Positions 1-10,616 are shown, counted from the stretch's first letter. The stretch: DNA of 64,000 nt from Deinococcus planocerae (GCF_002869765.1 NZ_PNOR01000001.1:124001-188000); one strand, 5' to 3'. Numbers and translations: made by a program. The notes: a model not told the origin generated them from the sequence alone.

Positions 1-274
1 GCAAGCCGTCGAGGAGCTTGACCTCCACCGTCACACCGGCCTCGCGCGCCCGCTCCTCGGCCCGCGCGATGGTCTCCAGCCCCAGTGCCCGGACCCGCTC
101 GCGGGCGGCGTCCACACTCAGGCCCGTCACCAGCGCCGTGTAGGAGGAGATGGGGGGCTCCTCCAGCACGTGCAGGACCGTGGTGTCCGCGCCGAGTCGC
201 CGGGCCAGGTCGAGGCCGTACCTGAGAGCCTGCTCACCCGCCTCGCTGCCGTCCACCCCGATCAGGACCCTCAC
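1..274 (-). CDS. Universal stress protein (UspA family), 3' end cut by window
   Basis: The reverse strand from a GTG at 274-272 reads RVLIGVDGSEAGEQALRYG, then a TVLHVLEEPP strand. This is the typical beta1-alpha1-beta2 start of the UspA/HUP fold, which binds ATP or AMP in many members and helps survival under stress. About 91 codons are visible and the C-terminal half lies outside the window. The GTG overlaps the TGA stop of the upstream beta-CASP hydrolase (GTGA, 4 bases), so the two genes are probably translationally coupled and form one transcript. The family call is firm; the specific stress role is unknown. Confidence 0.85.
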   Translation of the reverse strand, partial: MRVLIGVDGSEAGEQALRYGLDLARRLGADTTVLHVLEEPPISSYTALVTGLSVDAARERVRALGLETIARAEERAREAGVTVEVKLLDGL

Positions 275-1671
275 GGCCTGACCTCCGGGTGGCCCGCCAG
301 CACGAGGGGCACGCCCCGCCGCACGAGGTCCACCTGCCTCCCCCGGTCGGCGAGGTCCCGCGCGAAGTGTTCCATCACCGGCACCTCTCCGTGCACGAGC
401 AGCACCCGGGCCTCCCCGGTCGGCTCCAGCCAGGCGAGCAGGTCGTCCCGGTCGGCATGGGCGGAGAAGCCCCCGATGGTGTGGATGCTCGCCCGCACCG
501 ACACCTCCTCCCCGAAAAGACGCACCTGCCGCGCCCCCCTGACCAGGGCGGCCCCCAGGGTGCCCGGGGCCTGGAAGCTGACGATCACGACGCTCGTCTC
601 TGGCCGTCCGAGGCGGTGACGCAGGTGGTGGCGCACCCGCCCCCCATTCATCATCCCCGAGCCCGCCACAATCACCATCGGCCCGGCCTGGCTGTTCAGG
701 GCGCGCGACTCGCCGGGCGAGGTCAGTACCCGCAGAGTGGAGGGGTGGAAGGGGTCCACCCCCTCTGAGAGGGCCAGCGCCACGTTGGGCTCGAATTCGG
801 CGGCGGAGTCCCGGTACAGCCGGGTGAGCTGCGCAGCCATCGGCGAGTCCAGGTACACCGGGACGGGCGGGATGTCCCCGGCGTCCATCAGCCGCTTCAG
901 GAAATACAGGACGTTTTGGGTGCGCTCTAGGGCGAAGCTGGGGATGATCACGGCTCCGCCCAGGGCGAGGCTGCGCCGCAGCACGTCCCGGAACTCGGCC
1001 ACGGTGTTCGCCAGGGAGCGGTGGGTGCGGTCCGCGTAGGTCGTCTCCACGATCACGGCGTCACAGGCGAAGGGGAGAGAGAAGTCAGGCTGGACCGCAG
1101 AGTTGCGGTTGCCCAGGTCACCGGAGAAGACGACGCGGCCTCCGGGTGTCTCCAACTCGTAGAAGACGCTGCCCAGGACGTGCCCGGCGGGGCGGGCGGT
1201 GACCGTGACGCGCCCGAGTCGAAAGGGCTCGTGGGGCACCACGTCCGGCTTGAAGCGCCGCAACGTCTCATGGGCGAGTGCTTCGTCATACAGGGAACCC
1301 GTCTCCGGCACGTCCTGCCCCGCGCGCATCGCTCGCCGCCGGTCCCGGGCGTGATCCTCCTCCTGCACCCGGGCGCTGTCGAGGAGCACGACCTTGGCGA
1401 CGCGGGCGGTGGGCTCCGTGCAGTACACCCGGCCGCAAAAGCCCCCCTTCACCAGCAGGGGCAGCCGTCCCACATGGTCGAGGTGGGCGTGTGTGAGCAG
1501 CACCGCGTCCAGGCCCGCCGGGTCGAAGCCGAAGGGCTCGCGGTTGAGAGCATCGAGATCAGGTCCACCCTGAAAGAGGCCGCAGTCCACGAGAAGCTGC
1601 TCCCCGCCCACCTCGAGCAGGTGACAGCTTCCGGTGACCGTCCCCGCCGCGCCGTAACTGGTCAGCCGCAT
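271..1671 (-). CDS. MBL-fold metallo-hydrolase with beta-CASP/RNA specificity domain
   Basis: This 466-residue protein starts with a metallo-beta-lactamase fold and has the zinc motif HAHLDH at residues 61-66, preceded by the VDCGLFQGG strand. The middle and C-terminal parts match the beta-CASP domain, with a later GGFSAHAD zinc-histidine motif near the end. Bacterial members of this Ysh1/CPSF-like group are predicted RNA exonucleases or endonucleases in the cytoplasm. Length is normal for the group. The stop codon overlaps the GTG of the UspA-like gene downstream, which suggests co-expression under stress. Substrate is inferred from the family only. Confidence 0.88.
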   Translation of the reverse strand: MRLTSYGAAGTVTGSCHLLEVGGEQLLVDCGLFQGGPDLDALNREPFGFDPAGLDAVLLTHAHLDHVGRLPLLVKGGFCGRVYCTEPTARVAKVVLLDSARVQEEDHARDRRRAMRAGQDVPETGSLYDEALAHETLRRFKPDVVPHEPFRLGRVTVTARPAGHVLGSVFYELETPGGRVVFSGDLGNRNSAVQPDFSLPFACDAVIVETTYADRTHRSLANTVAEFRDVLRRSLALGGAVIIPSFALERTQNVLYFLKRLMDAGDIPPVPVYLDSPMAAQLTRLYRDSAAEFEPNVALALSEGVDPFHPSTLRVLTSPGESRALNSQAGPMVIVAGSGMMNGGRVRHHLRHRLGRPETSVVIVSFQAPGTLGAALVRGARQVRLFGEEVSVRASIHTIGGFSAHADRDDLLAWLEPTGEARVLLVHGEVPVMEHFARDLADRGRQVDLVRRGVPLVLAGHPEVRP

Positions 1672-1921
1672 ATCTTCCTCCTGCGGGCAGCCTGGAAGGA
1701 CGCGGTTACGGGGCCGTTACCGCTCTCGCCGCCAGCACCAGGTCCGCCCCTCCCTGCCAGGCCCGATCCCGTCCCTGGCGGGGCGCCGGAAGTGCCGGTA
1801 GAAGGGCCGGTAACAGTGGGGCAACAGGGCCAGATCACGCTGATCTCACGGGTGCCCGGGCGGCGATCACCCGGACAGGGGTGCCGGGGTTTCGTCCCTG
1901 CAAGGTCCCGAGGAGGTGTGG

Positions 1922-2274
1922 ATGTCAGTGCCCCGTCAAATCAATCTCGTCTTGGGCTTCGCCCTGGTGGCCTTGGGGGTGTGGGGGCTTTTCCCTCGAC
2001 GGGGCGTCTGCTGTTTGGGCTCCTGCCGGTGCGCCCCCTGCTGTGTGTTCTGCTGCTCGCCACCGGGAGTTTGCTGCTGTTCGGCACGGTCAGGACGGAG
2101 ATCGCCCGGGAAACGGCCTGGGCGCTGGGCCTGCTCTTCGCCCTGCTCGGCGGCCTGGCCCTGATCTCGAACAGCCTGTTCGGGACGCTGCCCATGAACG
2201 GCTGGAGCACCGGGCTGTTCGCTGCGGTGGCCGCCCTGCTGCTGCTCGCCGGCCGGACCCGCCACCGGGGTTGA
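1922..2274 (+). pseudogene. Small multi-spanning membrane protein, frameshifted
   Basis: A strong ribosome-binding site (gaggaggt at 1910-1917) precedes an ATG at 1922. The first 24 residues form a hydrophobic segment ending in VWGLF. The reading frame then drifts into a cysteine-rich, meaningless stretch. In the -1 frame, from about 1993, a clean membrane protein continues to 2274 (LLCVLLLATGSLLLFG, then LGLLFALLGGLALIS, then a last hydrophobic helix). Joining the two gives about 117 residues with four hydrophobic helices. A single missing base near 1988-1996, beside runs of G, T and C, explains this. It could be a real mutation, a sequencing error or, less likely, recoding. Function unknown. 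Confidence 0.6.
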
Positions 2275-2398
2275 GCCCGGCGACGACCGCCGAGAGGAGC
2301 CGTTTGGTGATCACGCTGCCCGAAGCCGGGGCGGGCGTGGCGATGGAGGGAAGCAGGCGAAACGACGACATCGGAAGGGAGACCTCCGGGAGGACACC

Positions 2399-2803
2399 GT
2401 GCAGACCTCGTATCCCAAGTACCAGCGCCACCTGTCCCGCCGTATCCGCGACCTCTACCGGGAGATCCCGGGCACGATGGGGGGCTTTGGCGACCTGAAC
2501 CGGGGAACCCTGACAGAGGGGGCCCTGAGCCTCAAGACGAAGGAGTGGATGGCGCTCGCCGTCGCCATCCACGCCCGTTGCGACGGGTGCGTCGCTTACC
2601 ACGTCCACGACTGCCTGCGGGCTGGGGCCACCCGCGAGGAACGGCTCGAAACCGTGGGGGTGGCGGTACTGATGGGCGGGGCGCCGTCCCTGGTCTACGG
2701 GGCCGAGGTGCTGGAGGCCATCGAACAGTTCGGGGCCCAGCCGGGTGCCGCCGAACCCGCCGCCCCGACCCCCCACCGGGCGGCTGGACGAACGGTAGGT
2801 TGA
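2399..2803 (+). CDS. Carboxymuconolactone decarboxylase family (AhpD-like) protein
   Basis: This 134-residue protein carries the AhpD core: a KTKEWMALAVAIHARCDGC segment with a CxxC pair followed by AYHVHD, the expected Cys-x-x-Cys-x-x-x-His arrangement. Proteins with this core are small all-helical oligomers that act as peroxidase partners or thiol oxidoreductases; true decarboxylase activity cannot be assumed. The start is a GTG at 2399, chosen because conserved sequence begins directly after it. A strong terminator lies 55 bases downstream, so it is probably a monocistronic or last gene. Family call is firm, reaction uncertain. Confidence 0.85.
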   Translation: MQTSYPKYQRHLSRRIRDLYREIPGTMGGFGDLNRGTLTEGALSLKTKEWMALAVAIHARCDGCVAYHVHDCLRAGATREERLETVGVAVLMGGAPSLVYGAEVLEAIEQFGAQPGAAEPAAPTPHRAAGRTVG

Positions 2804-2857
2804 AGACGGGAAGGCTGCGATCCGAACTCGTAGGCTCCTAGGAGCGTGACCTGCTCG

Positions 2858-2883
2858 CCGGGCCGATGCTCGGCCCGGTCTTT
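2858..2883 (+). terminator. Rho-independent terminator after the AhpD-like gene
   Basis: A perfect 9-bp stem (ccgggccga / tcggcccgg) with a 3-base loop is followed by tcttt. Position and orientation fit termination of the AhpD-like gene at 2399-2803. Confidence 0.75.
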
Positions 2884-2952
2884 ATCCGGGGGCCAGCCCG
2901 GGACGGTCTCAGTCTATCGGCTCGCTCTGCCGCTTCCACCTCCGCGTCGATC

Positions 2953-3160
2953 TCAGTCAAAGGCTGCTGGGGGAGGTTTGGCGGGCAGGGTCTGGCCGTC
3001 GACCACCGGGGCCCACAGGAGGTTCCCGGTGACCGCCTTCGGGCCCGAGCGCCCGGGGTCGGGGTCCGCCGTCAGGTCGGCGCGCAGTTTCTCCTGGGCC
3101 GGGCGCAGCCGGGCAACCGGAGCACCCAGCCGGCTTGCAACCCCCCGCCGCAAGAGACCC
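2953..3160 (-). pseudogene. Fragment of a type B carboxylesterase
   Basis: On the reverse strand this stretch reads LGAPVARLRPAQEKLRADL, then TADPDPG, then NLLWAPVVDGQTLP. It resembles the region of para-nitrobenzyl/type B carboxylesterases where 'PVVDGxxLP' is conserved. Neither the serine nucleophile region nor the rest of the roughly 500-residue enzyme is present, and there is no good start site. It looks like a remnant left after deletion. The remaining sequence between the terminator at 2883 and the regulator start at 3460 holds nothing else I can identify. Confidence 0.45.
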
Positions 3161-3459
3161 CCGGTGTGGGGTATGGACAGCAGCGTGCCGATGCTCGGTT
3201 TGAACTGCCCCCGGGTCAAGTGACTGGTGGAGCGTTGCCGTCTTATCAACGACAGCGGGGCAAGTCTTGGTTCGCCGCGCCGGTTGTCCCGCATGGTTCG
3301 ACCACGCTCCCAAGTTCAGTGTTCGGGGCCGGCTCTCCGTCTCCACCTTGCCTGCCGTTCGCAACGGGCTCGGGGTCGCCTCCCGGCCTTCTCCTTCCCC
3401 CCTCAGACCCGGCCACTTCCCTGAGACGAAGGGTTCGAGCGAAAGAGAGGGCACTTCTC

Positions 3460-6400
3460 GTGCGGCAAGACGTGGTGACCGGCCTCGCCCGCGGCCTGGG
3501 TGCCGTCGTGTCCGGGCAGATCAGTGTCACGCTGGGGGTGTGGGGTGAGCCCGGCGTCAGCAAGACCTTTCTCGCCGGTCAGGTTCTGCGGGAAATCCCA
3601 TGCGCGAGCCGCAGCGTGCCCGCGGTCAGTTCTGTGGCGGAATTGCTGAGCGTCCTTCCACGGCCCAGGGGGGAAGCCGCCTGGGCCGTGGAGCAACTCG
3701 AACGGCTGACGACGCGTGAGCTGCCCGACCCGCAGACCCTGACGGCCACCCTCGCCACGGTCCTCGCGGGGCTCGCGCCCTTCGTGCTGCACCTCGAAGA
3801 CGTGCACGAGGCGCAAGGAGAGCACTCGGCGCTGCTCACGGCACTGGGCCGGGCCGCGCGGCGTTCGCGCGGCGTGGGGCTGCTCGCCACCAGCCGCGCC
3901 GAGTTGCCGCCGCCCTTCCTGAGCCGTCACGTGGCACCCCTGGGTCTGGATGAGGTGGCCGCGCTGCTCGAAGGGGAGGTGGGCGCGTCGGTGCCGCCGG
4001 AGGGGGTGGCCTGGGTCCATGGCCGCACCGGCGGCCACCCCCTCTTCGCGCTGGAGTTCACCCGGCACCTGACGCGGCAGGGGTTCTTGTGGAGCGACGG
4101 GCGGGGCTGGAACTGGCGTGCGCCGCCGGAGGAGACCCTGCCCGTCACGGTCGAGGCCCTGATCGCGCAGCTCACCGCGCGCGTGACGCACCCGGGGGCC
4201 CGCGCGGTGCTGGAGGCGCGCGCCCTCCTCGGCCACCCGGCGGACGCGGAGACCTGGCGGGAGGTGGCCGGGATCGGGCCCGGGGCCTTCGAAGACGCGT
4301 GCGCTGCCCTGCGCCGGGGCCATATGCTGCGCGGCGACGCCCTCGCCCACCCTTTGATCGGGGAGGTGGTGGCGCGCGAGTTGCCCCGGGAACGGCGCCG
4401 TGAGTACGCGAGGCGCGCCGTCCAGGTGTTGATGACCCGCGATCCGGCGCGGGCCGTGGACCTGATTGGGCAGGCCAGGCTCGGGGAGGACGAGGAGCGG
4501 ACGCTCCTGGGCCAGGCGCTCGACAGGGCGCGACAGCAGGAGGACACCCGGCTGGCCGCCCGCCTGCTGGGCCTGGCCGCCGAGCGCGAGCGTGGGGCGG
4601 AGAGGGTCCGCCTGGCGCTGGAGGCCGAGGGCCTGCTGGGGAAGGGCGCCACCGAGCACGAGCGGGCGCGCCTGTCCCGGCTCGCCCTCGACGCGCAGCC
4701 AGAAAGCCGCGAGGCGCGATTGCGGCTGGCGGGCGCGTATGCGGCGATGGGACTGGGCGGTGAGGTCGAGGCGCTCGTGGCCGGGTTGCCGGAGGCGGAG
4801 CGGGGCGAACTCCCCTGGGTCCGGGTGCTGTTCTCCGCACAGGCGCAGGGCACCCACGCCGCCCGGGCGCTGCGCACCTGGCAGGCTCACCCGGAGCTGG
4901 CGCGGGTGCCGGAGAGTGTCGTGCGGGCGGCCAACGTCCACGCCAACCTGGGGGACTTCAGGGCCGCCGAGCACCTCATCACCCGGGGACTCGCCCTGCC
5001 CGACCTGCCGGACCGGGCGCGCGCCGCCCTCTCGCGGCGGCTGGCGTTCATTCGGTCCGAGCAGGGGCACTTCGAGGAAGCCGGGCGGCTGTTCGATCAG
5101 TGCCTGGCGTGGCTGGAAGAACATGGCTCCGCCGGGATGGTGGCCGCGTGCCAGTACGAGCGTTCGTTCAACCTGTCCCGGCTGGGCCGTTATAGCGACG
5201 GCCTGGAGGCCCTGAGGGTCGCCGTCAGGGGCTACGCCGAGGCGGGCTGGGTGCAGTACGCGGCGAACGCCCGTGCCCTCTTAGGCGCCACCCTCGCGCG
5301 GCTGGGGCAGTTTCCCTGGGCCGAGGCGAGCCTGCTGGAGGCGCAAGGCACCCTTTCAACGCTGGACGTGACGTACAGCCTGGTGAATTGCGAGTGGGAA
5401 CTCGCCCTGCTGTACGCGGACTGGCGGCCCCCCCACGGCGGCGTGCTGGCGCGGAAGTTCGCCGGGGACGCCCTGACGCACGCCCGCGCCCTCGCCAACC
5501 CGCGCCCGCTGGTCAGCGCCCTGTGCGTGGCCGCGCGCGTCGAGGCGTGGCAGGGCGACCCGGCCCGCGCCCTCGACCTCGCCCGGGAGGCGGCCGCTCT
5601 CGGGCCCAGTTCTGACGAGGACGCCTGGGGCTGCGACGTGGCCCTCGCGCTCGCGCTGGAGGCGAACGGGCAGCCGGAGCGGGCGCGGGCGTGCTGGCGC
5701 CGCGCCGTGACACGCACGCGGGTGTCCGAGTACCGACACGAGGCCGAACTCGCCCGGCTGGGGGGAGACGCGGCGCGGGCGGCGGCCCTGCTGGCCTGGT
5801 TCGAGGAGGCCGGGCTGGGGGCGCTGGCGGGCCGCGCGCGGCGGTATTTGCCCCCGCCGCCCGCACCAGCTCCCCCCATGCCACCCTCCGCCCGAATGAC
5901 GGTGCTGGGAACCTTCGGCCTGTCGCGCGGGGGCCAGGCCGTTGCGTACCGGGACCGCAAGCGCGCGGAACTGCTCGCGTACCTGCTCGAAGCCCGCCTG
6001 GCGGGGCGGGCCGAGGGGAGTGCGCTCGACCTGGGGGACGCCCTGTCCCCCGGCGTTCCCGAGGCCGAGGCCCGCCACACCCTCCAGCAGCAGGGGTACC
6101 TGATCCGCTCGGGACTCGGCCAGGGGGCCGTGCTCAGCACCGCGAACGGCTACGCGCTGGGGGCAGTGTCGAGCGACGCCGAGGACTTCCTGGCCGGTGG
6201 GGACGCCCCGCGCCAGAGCGGGGCGTCCCTGGAGGGGCTGGGCGAGGGCTGGCTGCCCGGTGTGCGCGACGCGCTCGCACTCGCGTTGCGCGAGCGGGTG
6301 GAGGCGCTCCTCACGCGGGGCGCGGCCCGCCTCGCGCGCGTGCTGTGTGCCGCGGCGCCCTATGACCAGGAGGCGCTGCGCCTCGCCGTGCGTGCCCTGG

Positions 6401-6522
6401 AAGCGGAGGGACAGACGGCGGCGGCCCGCGCGCTGTACGCCGAGCGGCGGGCTGCGCTGCTGGAGGTAGGCGAGCGCCTGCCCCCCGCGCCAGACAGGTT
6501 CCTGGCAGGCACTTCTTCTTAA
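3460..6522 (+). CDS. Large ATPase-TPR-BTAD transcriptional regulator (SARP/STAND type), copy 1
   Basis: About 1020 residues. A P-loop ATPase domain lies at the N-terminus (GEPGVSKT at 29-36; Walker B-like [11 protein letters not shown]), followed by a long helical TPR-like region (about 350-800). A winged-helix plus bacterial-transcriptional-activator domain begins near residue 813 ([13 protein letters not shown]). The GTG start at 3460 was chosen because the paralogue at 17205-20309 begins with the same VRQ-[DE]V pattern, and gagagg lies upstream. Such proteins are nucleotide-gated activators, often of nearby genes. The Walker A has Ser in place of the last Gly, which may weaken ATP binding. 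Target genes are unknown. The stop overlaps the convergent methyltransferase stop. Confidence 0.82.
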   Translation: MRQDVVTGLARGLGAVVSGQISVTLGVWGEPGVSKTFLAGQVLREIPCASRSVPAVSSVAELLSVLPRPRGEAAWAVEQLERLTTRELPDPQTLTATLATVLAGLAPFVLHLEDVHEAQGEHSALLTALGRAARRSRGVGLLATSRAELPPPFLSRHVAPLGLDEVAALLEGEVGASVPPEGVAWVHGRTGGHPLFALEFTRHLTRQGFLWSDGRGWNWRAPPEETLPVTVEALIAQLTARVTHPGARAVLEARALLGHPADAETWREVAGIGPGAFEDACAALRRGHMLRGDALAHPLIGEVVARELPRERRREYARRAVQVLMTRDPARAVDLIGQARLGEDEERTLLGQALDRARQQEDTRLAARLLGLAAERERGAERVRLALEAEGLLGKGATEHERARLSRLALDAQPESREARLRLAGAYAAMGLGGEVEALVAGLPEAERGELPWVRVLFSAQAQGTHAARALRTWQAHPELARVPESVVRAANVHANLGDFRAAEHLITRGLALPDLPDRARAALSRRLAFIRSEQGHFEEAGRLFDQCLAWLEEHGSAGMVAACQYERSFNLSRLGRYSDGLEALRVAVRGYAEAGWVQYAANARALLGATLARLGQFPWAEASLLEAQGTLSTLDVTYSLVNCEWELALLYADWRPPHGGVLARKFAGDALTHARALANPRPLVSALCVAARVEAWQGDPARALDLAREAAALGPSSDEDAWGCDVALALALEANGQPERARACWRRAVTRTRVSEYRHEAELARLGGDAARAAALLAWFEEAGLGALAGRARRYLPPPPAPAPPMPPSARMTVLGTFGLSRGGQAVAYRDRKRAELLAYLLEARLAGRAEGSALDLGDALSPGVPEAEARHTLQQQGYLIRSGLGQGAVLSTANGYALGAVSSDAEDFLAGGDAPRQSGASLEGLGEGWLPGVRDALALALRERVEALLTRGAARLARVLCAAAPYDQEALRLAVRALEAEGQTAAARALYAERRAALLEVGERLPPAPDRFLAGTSS

Positions 6523-7484
6523 GGGACGCCCGGCGCGGAAGGCCGCGGCACGGCCTGTGACCGCGCGGACCCGGGCGCGAGTCGGGGAGAGGGGGAGGCG
6601 GGTCCTCGGTCCCACCCGCACCTCCCGTTGCCCGAACCGCGTGCCCCTGAACACGGCCTCTCGGGGCGTGTCAGGCGCACGGCCCTGACCACCAGCATCC
6701 CGGACTCCAGCCGGGTGGTGCCGCCCTCTGCCGCGTTGTGTCTGGCCCAGTACCCTTCCAGGTCCGCGCGCAGGGCCGCCTGCCCGTCCTCGTCCAGCGC
6801 CGCGAACGCCCGGTTGGTCGGCCCGTAGGAGGCGCGGAAGAACTCGACAACCTCTCCGGGGCCGAAGGGGTAGGCGAAGTGTTCGAAGCGCACCTCCCGT
6901 ACCCCGGACCCCAGCCGTTGCCGCACGGTGGCCTCGTCGCCCCACTGCATCGGGGAGGGCATCAGGGGCGAGGGCGGCACGTGCTGGCCTATGACCCTGA
7001 ACATGCCCCCGATGAAGCCGGAGGACGTCCAGTTGCCCATCACGATCCGTCCCCCCGGTCTGCATACGCGCAGCAGCTCAGCGGCCACCCGCTCCGGGCG
7101 GGGGGCGAAGATCGCGCCGACCAGGCTGCTCACCACGTCAAAGGCCACGTCCGGGTATGGCAGGTCCTCGGCGTCGCCCTCGTCGAAGCGGGCGGGGAGC
7201 CCCTCGGCGGCGCGGCCCCGGGCCTGCCCGATCAGGTTGGCGGCGATGTCCACCCCGGTCGCGTCGATGCCCGCCCGCGCGGCAGGGATGACAAGCTGCC
7301 TGGCCCCACAGGCCACGTCGAGGAAGCGTTCGCCGGGCCTCAGGTCCAGCTCTTTCAGGAACGTCAGCGCGCCGGGTTCCATGTACCGGGCGAAAACGCC
7401 GTAGTCGCCGCTCTCCCAGGTGGCCTGGAGGCGGGCCTTGAGGGCCTGCATGTCGGGGGAAGGGGTGTGCTGCGTGCGGGTCAT
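6519..7484 (-). CDS. Class I SAM-dependent methyltransferase
   Basis: The protein has the Rossmann-type motif [19 protein letters not shown], then [13 protein letters not shown] (motif post I) and [14 protein letters not shown], typical of the Methyltransf_11/UbiE-like group. ATG at 7484 is preferred over the upstream TTG because aggagg sits about 9 bases before it. The catalytic fold ends near residue 270; the last 50 residues are low-complexity Arg/Pro/Gly and look like read-through past a lost stop or a frameshift. Its stop overlaps the convergent regulator stop by 3 bases (ttaa). Substrate unknown. Confidence 0.8.
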   Translation of the reverse strand: MTRTQHTPSPDMQALKARLQATWESGDYGVFARYMEPGALTFLKELDLRPGERFLDVACGARQLVIPAARAGIDATGVDIAANLIGQARGRAAEGLPARFDEGDAEDLPYPDVAFDVVSSLVGAIFAPRPERVAAELLRVCRPGGRIVMGNWTSSGFIGGMFRVIGQHVPPSPLMPSPMQWGDEATVRQRLGSGVREVRFEHFAYPFGPGEVVEFFRASYGPTNRAFAALDEDGQAALRADLEGYWARHNAAEGGTTRLESGMLVVRAVRLTRPERPCSGARGSGNGRCGWDRGPASPSPRLAPGSARSQAVPRPSAPGVP

Positions 7485-7711
7485 GGGCAAAACCTCCTGC
7501 CGGGGTCGGGAAAAGGCGGGCGGATGAACGCGGTGGGCGGGGGGCAGGTGTGGCGCCCCCGATGAGGTGACGCACCCAAGTGGCGATTCAGGGACGAGAG
7601 CAGTCGTGGTGGCTGGCCTCCCGGTGGCTCGCTGACTGGAGGGGTACGGCGGTGGAGTGCGGCCGGCGGGTGGTTCGGTTCAGCCCCGAGGAGCATCGCG
7701 GGGAGTTCCGG

Positions 7712-8936
7712 CTACCTCGTCCAGATCGTGTGGCCGGTCGCGCTGTCCAGCCGCCTCAGGAAGGCGTCCCCGCCGCCCGCGCGACCGGCACCGAGGTCCC
7801 CGAAGGCGTAGCCCGCCGTGTACACCTCGGTCTCCAGGTTCGGCAGGCGCCCCACGCGGTCGGGCGTGAGAACTGGGCCGAGCGCCGAGGACGCGAGCAC
7901 CGCGAAAGCGTACGCTCCTTCGCGCGTGTCGGTCACGCTGGTCCACAGCGGCGGCCCCCGCCGGGTCCGATCTTGCTGACGAAGCCGACGACGTGTGGGT
8001 GGGGGCCTCCCGCCCGGTACCCGGCGACGTAGAGGTTGCCGCCGCCGTCCGCGCCGGCGTCCCACGCGGTGTCGGTGCCGTACAGGTTGTGGTACGGCTG
8101 CTGCCACTGCTGCGCGCCGTCCGCGTCGAACTGGGTGACCAGCGTCTTGTACTCGCCCGACGCCCACCACCAGAAGACGCCGACCAGGTAGACGTGATCC
8201 TGCGCCACCGCCACGGCCGTGCCGGACTGGTACGGAAACGCCTGGAAGTGCACCTGGCGCGTCCAGACGATGCCGCCGTCCGTAGTGACTTTGCGAATCA
8301 CCATGCCGTCGCGGTCGGTGCCCGCCAGGTAGATGGAACCGTCTTGACCCAGCGTGACGTCGGAGTAGCCGAGCAGGCTGTGGGTGTGGTCCCTGAGGGC
8401 CTAGAGCAGCTTGCCGCCAGCGTCGTACTTGAGGAGGCTGGCGACCCCGAAGGCGGACACCGGCACGTAGATGCTGCCGCTCGCGTGCGCCACGACGCCG
8501 CCGACGGCACCGCTGCCCCCCGGTCCGACTTTCTGCGACCAGGCGAGGTCGCCGCCCGCGGTGTCCTTGCGAAGGAAGAGGTCGTAGGCGCCGCCACTCC
8601 CCGTTCGGCCCACCACGTAGGCGTTGTCCTGGGCGTCGGTGGACACGCCCCACGCGTCGTCGAGGCCGGACGTGCCGAACTGGCGGCCCCACGAGAGATT
8701 GCCCGCCGCGTCGTACTTCGCGAGGAAGGCACCGGCATCGCCGGGGTGTGTGCCGTACAACTTGCCCCAGGTTCGCCCCACCACGTACACGCCCGCGGCG
8801 TGTGGGGCGAGGGCGTGGGCTTCGTCGCGTGTCCGGGAAGCTGCGCCCCCGGCGCGGACGCCTGCGATGCGGGGTCTTGGCCGCAGGCGGCGAGCAGGCC
8901 CGCCAGCAGTGCGTGCCGGAAGTATTCCGGCCTCAT
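7712..8936 (-). pseudogene. Beta-propeller (SBBP-repeat) lipoprotein, broken by frameshifts and a stop
   Basis: Start ATG at 8936 has a ggaggt site upstream and a lipoprotein signal (HALLAGLLAAC). The frame then shifts near 8830 into repeats such as GVYVVGRTWGK and NAYVVGRTGSG. An in-frame TAG at 8401-8403 interrupts, and the same frame resumes (GSIYLAGTDRDG, HVYLVGVFWW, NLYVAGYRAGG). A second shift near 7940 leads to the end, TAGYAFGDLGAG... to 7712. The repeats match SBBP-type beta-propeller blades found in secreted or surface proteins. Two frameshifts plus a nonsense codon make a functional product unlikely. A related but intact propeller lipoprotein lies at 10665-11870. Confidence 0.75.
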
Positions 8937-9662
8937 CCCTTCCACCTCCAGGCGAACGAAACGGTTGATCTTCCAGCCTGCTCAGCAGACCTGCCCACGT
9001 TGCTCCCCCCTCACGCCCGGGCCGGGGCTCCCCGGGGAAGGAGGCCGCCCTCCTCCGCAGCGGCGCACCCGGAGGCGCCAAGCGTGGACGGAGTGTCGGC
9101 GGGCCCGACTCACAAATCGATCAAAAGTTCCGGTGGGTCTGACCTCGCCAGCTCTGCGTCAGGTTCGGCGATGGGTGTCGAAGGTCGGCAGGCCCCGGCG
9201 CTGCGACGTCCCGAACGACGCGCGCCCGCGCCTATCCCGCCTCACCGCGCGCGGCATACTTGCCTCAACAGCGAACAGTATTCAGTTCAATGGTGTGGGG
9301 TGCTGGCGCCTGGTGTGATCCCAACTTGCTCGAATTCCAGAACATCCGGTGGGTTGTCCGGATGTTCTCAGTGGCCGGAGGTTCAGGGGTGGCCCTGCGC
9401 CTGTCTTGCAGGAGACGGCGGAGGGTGACCCGCCCAGGGTCCGTCGCCGCAAGTCGGTCTTTTCTTCTCGCTCTCCTGCGGGAGCCGGACCAGTCCACTC
9501 GCCCTGACGCGCCTCAGACCCTGAGCGGGGCGTCGGGGGAGCAACGAGAGTGTCCCCCGGCATCACAGCTCTCCCCAGAGACGCGGGCCGCCGCCTATGG
9601 TTCCAGGCGGCCTCCATCACGACGGTCAGGTGTGGGCCGTCCCCTGTTCGGCACGACTATGT
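8937..9662. other. Long intergenic stretch without a convincing gene
   Basis: About 725 bases between the broken propeller gene and the hydrolase. Open frames here are Arg/Pro/Ser-rich and resemble no family. The only clear structure is the inverted repeat at 9340-9367. Promoters for the leftward propeller gene are expected near 8950-9000 but none stands out. Confidence 0.5.
9340..9367. repeat. Perfect 10-bp inverted repeat
   Basis: gaacatccgg and ccggatgttc are separated by 8 bases. There is no T-run on either side, so an operator or a weak hairpin is more likely than a standard terminator. Confidence 0.5.
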
Positions 9663-9689
9663 TCACCCCCGGGTATGTTCACCCCCGGG
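9658..9689. repeat. Tandem 16-bp duplication at the 3' end of the hydrolase gene
   Basis: tatgttcacccccggg occurs twice in direct succession (9658-9673 and 9674-9689). It overlaps the last codons of the leftward hydrolase gene, so its C-terminus (GGEHTRG) was probably altered by this duplication. Confidence 0.8.
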
Positions 9690-10616
9690 CCGGGACCCGA
9701 GTTCCGAGATCGGGGCCCCACCGGTCATCTCGGACCGCAGGTGCAGGTGCAGGAAGCCGAGCAACTCCGCGCGGTACCGGGCCAGGTGCCGGGGACCGAT
9801 CACGCCCAGGTGGCCCGCGCCCGGAATCTCCAGCAGACGCGCGCTCCCGTGGGCCTCGCGCAGCCGCCGCCCGTTCTCGATGCCCACCACCCGGTCCGCG
9901 TCCCCGTGGATGAGGAGCAGGGGCCGGTCTTGCAGCCGCGCAACGTCGTCCACGGGCCGCATGTCGCGCATCCTCGCCCCCACCCGCCGCTCGGCCACCC
10001 ACACGATCAGCGGTGCAAGTGCGGGGACGGGAAGGCGGGTGAAGGCCCGGACACCGCTTGCCACGTTCGAGGCCAGGCTCGCCGCGCTGGCGACCGAGAC
10101 GACGGCGCGTGCGTGCGGTGTCCGTGCGGCGGCCCGCAGCACCGCCGCCCCACCCATCGAGTGTCCCAGCAGCGCGACCCGCCCCGGGTCCACGTCGGGC
10201 CGCGTTCTGACGTGCTCCAGCGCGGCGAGCACGTCACGCTCCTCGTGCAGTCCCAGACCGCTCACCCGCCCGCCCGACTCGCCGTGAGCGCGCAGGTCGA
10301 AGAGCAACACTCCGTACCCCTCCCGGTGCAGGGCCGCCGCGTGGAGCAGGAGGTGGCCGCGGTGCCCCCCGGTGCCGTGGGCACAGACGACCGTCGCCCC
10401 GTCTGCACCTGAGGCAGGCGGCACGAACCAGCCACGCAGGGGCACACCGTCGGCGGTGGTGAAGCTCACGTCCTCCCAGGAGGTCACGCCCAGGTGGTCG
10501 GGGCTGTGGGCGGCGTGGGTGCGCCGGGGCCGGACGAGCCGGTCCGCCTGAACGTGGGCGGTCAGCAGCAGCGGGGCGGCGAGCAGCAGGGGCGAAACGA
10601 TGATCAGTCCGAACAT
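9663..10616 (-). CDS. Alpha/beta hydrolase with N-terminal membrane anchor
   Basis: The 317-residue protein starts with a hydrophobic helix (MFGLIIVSPLLLAAPLLL), likely a signal anchor. A serine-hydrolase fold follows: VVCAHGTGGHRG near the oxyanion loop, nucleophile motif GHSMGG, acid in LLIHGDADRVV, and histidine in IPGAGHLG. It is probably an esterase or lipase-like enzyme facing outward or membrane-bound. The 3' end carries a 16-bp tandem duplication. Its leftward neighbours of the same strand are surface proteins. The fold is firm; the substrate cannot be told. Confidence 0.85.
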   Translation of the reverse strand: MFGLIIVSPLLLAAPLLLTAHVQADRLVRPRRTHAAHSPDHLGVTSWEDVSFTTADGVPLRGWFVPPASGADGATVVCAHGTGGHRGHLLLHAAALHREGYGVLLFDLRAHGESGGRVSGLGLHEERDVLAALEHVRTRPDVDPGRVALLGHSMGGAAVLRAAARTPHARAVVSVASAASLASNVASGVRAFTRLPVPALAPLIVWVAERRVGARMRDMRPVDDVARLQDRPLLLIHGDADRVVGIENGRRLREAHGSARLLEIPGAGHLGVIGPRHLARYRAELLGFLHLHLRSEMTGGAPISELGSRPGGEHTRG

